From the NCBI GenBank assembly GCA_041395205.1, contig JAWLAZ010000002.1, positions 248,001 through 312,000 on the forward strand: DNA of 64,000 bases. Direction: 5' to 3'. Shown here piece after piece: positions 33,070 to 40,614 of the stretch; position 1 is the first letter of the stretch, and each line of letters begins with the position of its first letter. Below the pieces are notes generated by a model. The model saw only the letters and a program-made list of their open reading frames with translations. It was not told the origin of the DNA and ran no database searches. This stretch comes from JAHEFU01 sp041395205 (GTDB lineage Bacteria > 4484-113 > JAFGCY01). The position numbers and the translations under genes are program-made.

Positions 33070-34242
33070 TTAACCGTGGGGATTACCGCTGTAGCCACCA
33101 CCGTCCTCGTCATCCGAGTCACCGCTGGTGTCCTCGACAATCTGCACCTGTGCGACCTTCTTCTCCCACTCGCCGCTCATGGCATTCCTGCGCAGGAAGC
33201 GCACGATCACGAGCTGGCCGGGGACGAATTCACGGCGCGTCCGGGTGTAGTTGTAATGGAACTCGATGAGGGTGTCGTCAATCTGGTAGATGATGTCACC
33301 GGCCATCAGTCCGCCGATCTCAGCGGGAGAATTGGCATCCACGAAGGAAACCCACTCGCCGTACTCGAGCGGCTCGGCAGTACCGTTGCCATCCATGTCG
33401 AATTCCCAGGGCACGTAGCCGGCCTTCTGCAGGCCGGGGCTGACGAACTGGGACTCGACACCCCAGAGGGTGTCGACGGCGTCACCACTGATGATGCGGT
33501 CGGCCATGAACACGATCTCATTGATCGGTACACCGAGGTTCAGGCCATGAGCCGTCACCGACTTGTCAACCATGCCGATCACCTTGCCGTCCACGTCCAC
33601 GATCGGCGCGCCGTAGAAGGTGTGCTCCCAGGCGGCGTCGAACTGGATGAACTCGTTGGTGGGCTGGTCGCCCTCAGCGCTCGGGATCTCCTTGCGGATG
33701 GCGCTGATGATGCCGGAGGTGGCGAAGGTGTCGTGGTTGTTGTTGGACTTGCCGACGATCGCCATCGGCTGGCCGAGCTTCATCTTCTCGCTGTCGCCAA
33801 CCTGGACACCCAGCGGCTTGAAGTCCGGACCCCAGTCCACCTTGAGCACCGCGAGCTTGTAGGCCTCACTCTCTCCGACGATCTCAGCCTTGAAGCTGCG
33901 ACCGTCATTGAGGATCACGCGCACGAACTCAGCATCATGAGTGATGAAGGTGTTCGTGATCACGTATTCCGGATCCTTGTAGATGAAGCCGGAGCCGAAC
34001 AGCCCGTAGAGCGGACGTGCTCCGCGGGTGTACGACCAGTAGGCGTACTCGCTGTCAAGGGTAGGCTCCTCGAAGCGGGTCTCCACCGCAACGACGGACG
34101 GAGTGACGATCGCCGTGGCGGCGTGCACCTTATCCTCGTAACGATAGCCTTCATCGGTCTGCGCGCTGGCCAGAACCGGCAGACAGACCGACACAGTAGC
34201 TGCGAGCAGCCCTGTGACAAACCCATTGCAGTAGACTTTCAT
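33070..34242 (-). CDS. HtrA/DegP-like pseudoprotease (triad lost), first gene of the quartet
   Basis: 390 residues with signal peptide (GLLAATVSVCLPVLASA). Protease-like strands are present, but His is Phe99 in VITNTFITH, Asp is Lys129 in AYKLAVLKV, and the GNSGGP loop has become TFYGAPI with Tyr210 at the Ser position. A PDZ-like region (SPAEIGGLMAGDIIYQIDD) follows, and the tail is acidic (GDSDDEDGGG). A strong AAGGAGG site precedes the ATG, 22 nt after the proS stop. It heads the quartet, which suggests it is needed in quantity and not a relic. Confidence 0.75.
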   Translation of the reverse strand: MKVYCNGFVTGLLAATVSVCLPVLASAQTDEGYRYEDKVHAATAIVTPSVVAVETRFEEPTLDSEYAYWSYTRGARPLYGLFGSGFIYKDPEYVITNTFITHDAEFVRVILNDGRSFKAEIVGESEAYKLAVLKVDWGPDFKPLGVQVGDSEKMKLGQPMAIVGKSNNNHDTFATSGIISAIRKEIPSAEGDQPTNEFIQFDAAWEHTFYGAPIVDVDGKVIGMVDKSVTAHGLNLGVPINEIVFMADRIISGDAVDTLWGVESQFVSPGLQKAGYVPWEFDMDGNGTAEPLEYGEWVSFVDANSPAEIGGLMAGDIIYQIDDTLIEFHYNYTRTRREFVPGQLVIVRFLRRNAMSGEWEKKVAQVQIVEDTSGDSDDEDGGGYSGNPHG

Positions 34243-34264
34243 CTACCAACCTCCTTGATGTTCA

Positions 34265-35740
34265 TTAGTATGAACTGGCGAAGTACGCCATATACTGCGC
34301 ATCGTCCCCCGAAAACAGGCATTTTACACCATTATCGGGTTTTTGCGGGGCCATCACACGCGTGGTGGCACTGGTTTCTTCCTTGACGCGGGCCTCTGTC
34401 GAGGCCTTGCCGTCCCAGGGTGCGAGGACGAATCCACGGCCGCTTGAGATCACTTCCCTGAACTCATCATAGGAACCGACCTGGAAGATGCGCGCTTCGA
34501 CATCACTCTGGCTGCGGACATGCAGCCTGGACTGGAAGGCATCAAGTTCCGAAGCTATAGACACCCCGTCCAGGGCACCCGTTTCATAATTGACGGCAAC
34601 TTTGCGCTTTTCGCCACTGAGCCGGTCCACGAGGATGGCCACACCTTCCTCAATGTCGCGGGGACCGACCTCCATGCGGAAGGGCACGCCGCGCATTTCC
34701 CAGTCCGCGAACTTGTATCCGGGCCGGAAACCATCGCGGTCATCGACCTTCACACCGAGTACTTCGCCGTTGAACATGACGCTGCGCAGGCCGGCTGCCA
34801 GCGTGTGGCAGGCACGGTTCACGTCCTCGACATTGTCTCCCCGGGTTATGGGCACGATTGCGAAGTGGATCGGAGCCACCTTCGGGGGCAGGATCAGGCC
34901 CTTGTCATCGCCATGCACCATCAGCATTCCGCCCATGATGCGGTGGCTGACGCCCCAGCTCGTGGTCCACGCGAACTGCTCGGTGTTGTCCTCAGCCAGG
35001 AACTTGACTTCATATGCCTTTGCGAAATTCTGGCCGAGGAAGTGGCTAGTGCCACTCTGCAGGGCCTTGCCGTCGGGCATCATGGCCTCAATGCCCCATG
35101 TTTCCACCGCGCCTGCGAACTTCTCGCTGTCGCTCTTGATGCCATGCAGGACATGCATGGCGAGATCGTCACCGGCCAACTGGCGGTACTGCTCCAGCAT
35201 GCGCGCGGTTTCCTCGCGGGCTTCCTGCTCGTGGGCATGCGCGGTATGGCCTTCCTGCCAGAGGAATTCCAGGGTGCGCAGGAAGGGGCGTGTGGCCTTT
35301 TCCCAGCGCACGACATTGGCCCACTGGTTGTGCAGGTAAGGCAGATCCCGGTAGCTCTGCAGCCATTTGGCCCACATCACGCCGATGATCACCTCACTTG
35401 TGGGGCGGATCGCCAGCGGTTCATCCAGATCCTTTCCACCACCCTTGGTGACCCAGGCCACTTCAGGGGCGAAACCCTCGACGTGCTCGGCCTCGCGGTC
35501 CAGCAGGCTCTTGGGGATGAACATGGGATAATAGGTGTTCTCGTGGCCGGTGGCGATAATGCGGTCGTTGAGAAGCTTCTTGATCTTCTCCCAGATGGCG
35601 AAGCCGTACGGTCGGTACACCTGGCAGCCGCGGACCGGGGAATAGTCCGCGAGCTCAGCCTGGAGAATGACGTCCGTGTACCACTGTGACGCATTCTCGC
35701 TGCGAGGTGTAATGAACCGTTTGTCGTCGTTCTTCGCCAA
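34265..35740 (-). CDS. proS: Prolyl-tRNA synthetase, archaeal/eukaryote-like type
   Basis: Class II synthetase, 491 residues. There is no bacterial-type insertion domain between motifs 2 and 3. IRPTSEVIIGVMWAKW and motif 2-like NVVRWEKATRPFLRTLEF match the archaeal (type 3) form, as does the C-terminal extension ending in a Tyr. Start is TTG with AAGGA 7 nt upstream; no ATG fits. It reads directly into the HtrA quartet with a 22-nt gap and no terminator visible, so the five genes may share a transcript. Confidence 0.92.
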   Translation of the reverse strand: MAKNDDKRFITPRSENASQWYTDVILQAELADYSPVRGCQVYRPYGFAIWEKIKKLLNDRIIATGHENTYYPMFIPKSLLDREAEHVEGFAPEVAWVTKGGGKDLDEPLAIRPTSEVIIGVMWAKWLQSYRDLPYLHNQWANVVRWEKATRPFLRTLEFLWQEGHTAHAHEQEAREETARMLEQYRQLAGDDLAMHVLHGIKSDSEKFAGAVETWGIEAMMPDGKALQSGTSHFLGQNFAKAYEVKFLAEDNTEQFAWTTSWGVSHRIMGGMLMVHGDDKGLILPPKVAPIHFAIVPITRGDNVEDVNRACHTLAAGLRSVMFNGEVLGVKVDDRDGFRPGYKFADWEMRGVPFRMEVGPRDIEEGVAILVDRLSGEKRKVAVNYETGALDGVSIASELDAFQSRLHVRSQSDVEARIFQVGSYDEFREVISSGRGFVLAPWDGKASTEARVKEETSATTRVMAPQKPDNGVKCLFSGDDAQYMAYFASSY

Positions 35741-35910
35741 CTCAATATCCTTATGTGATCCCGTCGTGGGGAGGTTTGCCGCGGGGATTATAGCTCAGCG
35801 CAAGGGCTGGCGTAGTGGCCTGCAATCCGGCTTCACCCTCCTAAGCCCACTTGGTTTATCAACAATCTATCAACAGGACAGTTAATTTATCCCGTCTGCA
35901 GGCCAAGCTG

Positions 35911-37113
35911 TCAAGCGGCGCTGCCACTGAATCCGGCGGATACCTGGCGAATTGAGCTGAGACAGTATTCAACCTCGGCTTCGGTGGTGAAGTATCCGAC
36001 GCTCAGGCGGACAGTTCCACCCTGCTCCAGGGTGCCATAGTGGGCATGAGCACTCGGGGCACAGTGCAGTCCCGGCCGGGTACTGATCCCGAACTCAGAG
36101 GACAGCACCTCCGAAAAGACGATCGGGTCAACCCCCGCAACTGTGAAACTGACAACCCAGCCGCGATCAGGGCTGGCCGGCGGACCGATCAACGTCAGCC
36201 CGGGTATGCCTGCAAGACCCACAAGCAGCGCCGTGGTCCGCGCGCAGCAGACCCGGGAGATCTCAGCCATGCCGGTCTGCTCGAACCAGTCCATTGCTGC
36301 ATCGAGAGCAATAATGCCAGCAACGTTGGGGGTTCCTGATTCATAGCGGTGCGGGCGCTCCTCGGGCTGGAACAGCAGTTCACTGCGATGCCCGGTGCCG
36401 CCGATGCGCCAGGGCTCGATCTCGCGCCTGCGGTCCAGATACAGCAGTCCCATGCCCGGCAGGCTCATCATGGCTTTGTGGGCGGGCAGTGCCATGGCCG
36501 TGCACTGCAGCCGCGTTACATCAATGGAATGTGACCCCGCGGCCTGGCTGGCATCCAGCAGGTAGTCGATCCCGGCCCCAGCCGCGATTGCCCCGATTTC
36601 GGCGGCAGGCTGCATCACTCCGCTGACATTGCTGATCCAGTTGATGATGATGATGCTGGTCTCCGGACGGAGCAAGCCGCGAATGGCTGCCGGGTCGACC
36701 AGGCCTGAGGCATCCGCAGGCAGGACATCGAACTCCAGCTGGCCCTTTCGGCGGCGGTGCTGAAGCTGGCGCATCACGGAATGATGCTCAAGTGGACTGA
36801 CAAGAACGTGCGAGCCGTGGGCCACAAGCCCGTTCAATGCAAGATTCAGGCTGTCGGTGGAACTGTAGGTGTAGATGATCTCCTCGGGAGCCTGTGCTCC
36901 GAAGAATCCGGCCAGGCGTGCACGGCAGCGTCGCAGTACGTCGTCCGCCCTGAAGGCGGCTCTGTGAGTGCTGCGGGCCACGGTCAGCGACTGGTCCAGG
37001 CAGGCCCGCACGGCCTCCACCACCTGCGGGGGCTTTGGGTAGCTCGTGGCTGCGTTGTCAAAATACACCGGGGCTGCCCTGCCCTGCTCCATCTCTTTCC
37101 CTTTCTGAGCCAT
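35911..37113 (-). CDS. Cysteine desulfurase-family PLP enzyme (aminotransferase class V)
   Basis: 400 residues. VYFDNAATSYPKPP is the typical start, ALPAHKAMMSLPGMG carries the PLP lysine, and RPGLHCAPSAH has the catalytic cysteine near the C-terminus, as in the SufS/CsdB-like group. The family takes sulfur from cysteine for Fe-S clusters or tRNA thiolation. No suf or isc scaffold is adjacent. The start is uncertain: a TTG lies 6 nt earlier and GGGAAAGAG precedes another ATG nine codons in. Confidence 0.8.
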   Translation of the reverse strand: MAQKGKEMEQGRAAPVYFDNAATSYPKPPQVVEAVRACLDQSLTVARSTHRAAFRADDVLRRCRARLAGFFGAQAPEEIIYTYSSTDSLNLALNGLVAHGSHVLVSPLEHHSVMRQLQHRRRKGQLEFDVLPADASGLVDPAAIRGLLRPETSIIIINWISNVSGVMQPAAEIGAIAAGAGIDYLLDASQAAGSHSIDVTRLQCTAMALPAHKAMMSLPGMGLLYLDRRREIEPWRIGGTGHRSELLFQPEERPHRYESGTPNVAGIIALDAAMDWFEQTGMAEISRVCCARTTALLVGLAGIPGLTLIGPPASPDRGWVVSFTVAGVDPIVFSEVLSSEFGISTRPGLHCAPSAHAHYGTLEQGGTVRLSVGYFTTEAEVEYCLSSIRQVSAGFSGSAA

Positions 37114-37160
37114 CAGCAACTAGTATCCCATCCCGCGTCCGGCTATCGCCTGAAATGGAA

Positions 37161-37190
37161 ACGCCGCGGGGCCAGGAGCTCCCGCGGCGT
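37161..37190 (-). terminator. Hairpin between the cytidylyltransferase and desulfurase genes
   Basis: ACGCCGCGGG and CCCGCGGCGT form a perfect 10-bp stem with a 10-nt loop. On the minus strand it is followed by only TTTCC, so termination may be partial. Confidence 0.5.
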
Positions 37191-37215
37191 CTGCCGTTGA
37201 ATTCCGTTTCTGTGC

Positions 37216-37944
37216 TTAACCAGCGGCCAGCGAGACCTGCTGACGGGCCGCAAGCTGCAGTTCGGAATCACCTTCCAGCAGCTTGAAGACGTCCTTCAGG
37301 TCCACGATGGCGGAACCATCATAGAGACGGTCGTAGATGCTGCCGAGCACCTTGTAGTCCTCCGCCGTGTCCAGCGTCAGACGGTAGTTGGCATTGGCAA
37401 GATGCGCAGGCGGGTCCAGGCGGCGCATCACGAACGGGCCGGGATTGCGGCGCAGGTAGAGCGTGACATGCTCGCGGTGATCCGGATGCTTGGCGAGGAA
37501 GTCCAGCTTCTCCAGGGTCTTCAGGGTGAAGGCCTCGGTGGTCAGACCGGTGGACATGCCCTCGGTGATCACATAGTCCAGTTCGGGCTCGGACTGCAGC
37601 AGACCGACCTGCTGGTCGATCACCTCGCTGGCCACCAGCGGATTGTCACCGGTGGCACGCACGATGATGTCGGCCTTGGTTTCATAGGCGGCCTGGATGT
37701 AACGGGCGAGAACGTCGGAGGCGTGGCCACGCACGACGGTCACGTCCATGCCTGCCAGGGCATCCGCCAGGCTGTCCTCCTTGTGCTCGGAGGGGATCGC
37801 CACGCAGACCTCGTCAATCTCGCTCGCGGCCTTGAGCCTGTCGATGATGTGGGAGATGACCGGTTTGCCCTTGAGTTCGGCCATTACCTTACCCGGGACC
37901 CGGGAGCTGTCAAGACGAGCCTGCAGAATAGCTACTCTTTTCAT
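37216..37944 (-). CDS. SpsF/KdsB-like cytidylyltransferase
   Basis: 242 residues. The nucleotide loop is ILQARLDSSRVPGKVM at the N-terminus, with VRATGDNPLV carrying the metal-binding Asp and EHVTLYLRRNP later. This family activates acidic sugars (KDO, sialic or related nonulosonic acids) as CMP-sugars for surface glycans, and SpsF members act in spore or capsule polysaccharides. The partner synthase genes are not in the window. ATG start; a GGAGG lies about 12 nt upstream. Confidence 0.82.
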   Translation of the reverse strand: MKRVAILQARLDSSRVPGKVMAELKGKPVISHIIDRLKAASEIDEVCVAIPSEHKEDSLADALAGMDVTVVRGHASDVLARYIQAAYETKADIIVRATGDNPLVASEVIDQQVGLLQSEPELDYVITEGMSTGLTTEAFTLKTLEKLDFLAKHPDHREHVTLYLRRNPGPFVMRRLDPPAHLANANYRLTLDTAEDYKVLGSIYDRLYDGSAIVDLKDVFKLLEGDSELQLAARQQVSLAAG

Positions 37945-38156
37945 GTGCAGTATGCCTCCAAGGGGATGGATTTGGTTCGGGGAAGAAAGGAGAATGTTGG
38001 AATGTCAGAAGCACGGGAAGAAGTGTCCCGTGCCATAGCTTCGGTTTGTGTATCACCAACCAACATCCACAGTATACAGGTTTATCAGACTAATCACAAT
38101 CAACAACCGCTTTTCGCACAAGCGAGTCCTGCGGCACACGCAAGGTTAGAGAAAGG

Positions 38157-38162
38157 TATAAT
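38157..38162 (+). promoter_or_regulatory. Consensus -10 box upstream of the first IPT/PKD lipoprotein
   Basis: TATAAT, about 62 nt before the ATG at 38225. A GAGAGGA ribosome site precedes that ATG, so this transcript would have a leader of about 55 nt. Confidence 0.4.
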
Positions 38163-38224
38163 CGCCATGCGGCCGAACCCATTATCAGGCCGCGTGGCTA
38201 TCCCGGCCCTGAGGTTCGAGAGGA

Positions 38225-40486
38225 ATGAAGAGAATTCTGCCACTTGCGCTCTGCGCCCTGATCTGCGCCCTGCTTCTGCAGTCCTGTTCCGGGGGGCAGG
38301 CGGGGAGCCCGCCGCCTGCGGGCAACGGCGATCCGTCCACTCCCGTTCCCGGTGACAGTACCGGTTATCCTGACGGTCTGGTGCTGCGCGATGCGAGCGG
38401 CAAACTGAGCGGGATTCAGATCAGCTGGGCTCCCGTCCCTGACAATGCAGCGGAAGCCGTGAGCGGCTACCACATCTACCGCTCCGCTTCGAGCATAGAT
38501 GATGCATCCCGCGGCAACAGCAGTCTCTGGCTCGCGGATCCCGGTTTCGGACAGGATGGCGATGGCAACAACACCATCTTCCCGCATTCCGTCCCGGACG
38601 GGGGAGCCAAGCTCAGCTATGTCAATGCGGCCGATGCGGGATTCCAGCTCAATGTCGGCGAGTCCTGGTACTACCGCATAAGCACGGTGAATGAAAGCGG
38701 CGAGGAAAGTGCACTGAGCCCCGAGGTCAAGGTTGATGTCGCCCTCCACAGCATCACCGACCTGGGATCCACATCGGCACCGGTCGGAGCCTCCCTCGTG
38801 ATCGAGGGAATGAACTTCGGTGCCTATGACGACACAACCGACCAGGTGATAATGATTGGCAACGAATGGAATGCCACCACACATGAATTCGACGTGATTG
38901 ACATCGAAGCCACGATACTCGACTGGCAACCAAATGAAATCACCGTGGAGGTTCCCGCAGGTACGACCAAGGGTCGGGTGAAGGTACTGATAGACGGCCT
39001 GGCTGCGCAGTCCTTTGCGCTGTTCGAGAACGCCGACCCCTATATCACCTCGATAAGCCCTTACGAGCGCTTCCTCGACCAGAACCTCCAGATCGGCGGT
39101 GCCAACTTCGGCAGCGCCATGGATGCGAGCCACTTCGTGGTTGCCGATGACGTTGATCAGGACGTGGCTGGCAACTACAGTGTCTACACCACAGCCAGCG
39201 TCACCCTGAAACTCAAGCAGGGCACGGCTTTCGGCGAGGTGGAGATCCAGGTTGAGTCCGATGGCAAGCGCAGCAATTCGGCATTCATGTTCCTCAAGAA
39301 CCGCCCGCCGACCGCAGCGTATTCAATGAACAAGAACAGCGGCAAGGTCCCGCTGCAGGTCAACTTCAATGCGGCTGGTTCCACGGACGTCGAGGGTCCG
39401 ATCGTGAAGTACACGATGGACTTCGGCGACGGCAGTCCTGCGGAAGTCAAGCTTGAGGGAGAGACCCCCACCTTCACGCACTTCTACAATGCCTCAGGCA
39501 CCTACAACCCGGTGCTGACGGTTGAGGACGCGGACGGTCTGGAGGATACTGAGCAGAAGACCGTGAATGCGCTGCCCAGCACGGAAGTGATGCTGATTGA
39601 GAACCCTGACAACGGGCAGGGCATGGGCAACCAGTATGTACCGAACATCGCCGCGATCCGAGCTGATGTTGACGCCCTCGGTCTGGACTACCTCTCCGGC
39701 GGTTACTCACCCGGGATCGGCCAGGTGGCGATTGACAATGGGGTCAAGGCCGTGATCTGGTTCCGCGGCGGCCCCGGTCCGGGTGATCCGATCCAGGACT
39801 GGCCTCGCAACTGGAGCGAGGATGAGAAGGACGACCTGACCCTGATCCTCAATTCCGGAGTGGATCTGCTCCTGATCAGCCAGAATCACCAGTTCACCGG
39901 CGATGACAGCAGCGGTAACGACTGGTCAGCCCTTTACGGATTGACGAAGCAGACGGACAGGATCCAGGAGCCGGGCGGCGCCAGGCCCTTCACATGGATG
40001 TTTGGTGCACCCACTGACATCACATACACCAACATGACTGAGAGCATTCCCAGCTCGCCGGTGTGCCTGAAGGGAGCCAGCTTCCCGGGTGGCGTGTTCC
40101 TGAGCACGACTGCTGCCGAGCAGTACAACGGTCCGGGCAGTTCTGGAAATGTCCCGACCGCCATCACGATCGCCAATAACCGGATCCAGATGGGCCTCGC
40201 AGTGGATACGGGTCTGATCGGTACGTCAATTCACCCGAACTTCGTGACGGGAGTGGTGGCCGATGAGGCTGTCCAGCCCTTCAAGCTCTGCTACAGCCAC
40301 GGCCTGACCACTGCACCGGACAGCAATATCGGTTTCAGTGGAGGCGGTTACAGCCATACCAACGGTGGAGCCAGGTTGTGGGTGATCGGCTGGAGCTACA
40401 GTGAAATGACGCCGACGGGTGCCAGCCGCCAGGATGTTCTGCAGAATGTGCTGGCCTGGCTGGACAGCAGCATCACATTCCCCTGA
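38225..40486 (+). CDS. IPT/PKD-domain lipoprotein, copy 1
   Basis: 753 residues. Lipobox LLQSC (Cys near 21) and a Gly/Pro-rich linker follow the signal. A fibronectin-III-like domain (GYHIYRSASSIDD) spans about 50-170, two IPT/TIG repeats about 175-365 (VIEGMNFGAYDD, IGGANFGSAMD), and a PKD domain about 368-450 (YTMDFGDGSP). The last 300 residues are an unassigned domain with RGGPGPGDPIQDWPRNW and WVIGWSYSE. The next gene is a full-length paralogue. Such proteins usually bind surfaces or polysaccharides; no catalytic motif is evident. Confidence 0.8.
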   Translation: MKRILPLALCALICALLLQSCSGGQAGSPPPAGNGDPSTPVPGDSTGYPDGLVLRDASGKLSGIQISWAPVPDNAAEAVSGYHIYRSASSIDDASRGNSSLWLADPGFGQDGDGNNTIFPHSVPDGGAKLSYVNAADAGFQLNVGESWYYRISTVNESGEESALSPEVKVDVALHSITDLGSTSAPVGASLVIEGMNFGAYDDTTDQVIMIGNEWNATTHEFDVIDIEATILDWQPNEITVEVPAGTTKGRVKVLIDGLAAQSFALFENADPYITSISPYERFLDQNLQIGGANFGSAMDASHFVVADDVDQDVAGNYSVYTTASVTLKLKQGTAFGEVEIQVESDGKRSNSAFMFLKNRPPTAAYSMNKNSGKVPLQVNFNAAGSTDVEGPIVKYTMDFGDGSPAEVKLEGETPTFTHFYNASGTYNPVLTVEDADGLEDTEQKTVNALPSTEVMLIENPDNGQGMGNQYVPNIAAIRADVDALGLDYLSGGYSPGIGQVAIDNGVKAVIWFRGGPGPGDPIQDWPRNWSEDEKDDLTLILNSGVDLLLISQNHQFTGDDSSGNDWSALYGLTKQTDRIQEPGGARPFTWMFGAPTDITYTNMTESIPSSPVCLKGASFPGGVFLSTTAAEQYNGPGSSGNVPTAITIANNRIQMGLAVDTGLIGTSIHPNFVTGVVADEAVQPFKLCYSHGLTTAPDSNIGFSGGGYSHTNGGARLWVIGWSYSEMTPTGASRQDVLQNVLAWLDSSITFP

Positions 40487-40512
40487 GCCTTCAGGAGTAT
40501 CGGATTTCACCA

Positions 40513-40541
40513 GGGCAGGGGCCGGTCCCCTGCCCTTTTTT
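40513..40541 (+). terminator. Strong rho-independent terminator
   Basis: GGGCAGGGG-CCGGT-CCCCTGCCC then TTTTTT, 27 bp after the stop of the first lipoprotein gene. It separates the two paralogues transcriptionally. Confidence 0.9.
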
Positions 40542-40614
40542 GTTTTCAATTAATTAAAGGTAATATAAGGTTGTGGCCCGGCATAATCCAGACCGGCCAT
40601 TCAGAGGACTATTC

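Noticed and set aside
35856..35875. Replication-origin DnaA boxes (TTATCAACA, CTATCAACA)
   Set aside because: Only two imperfect matches, no AT-rich unwinding element and no dnaA or dnaN nearby.
37402..38355. 317-residue plus-strand frame across the cytidylyltransferase
   Set aside because: Antisense to a well-identified gene and without family features.
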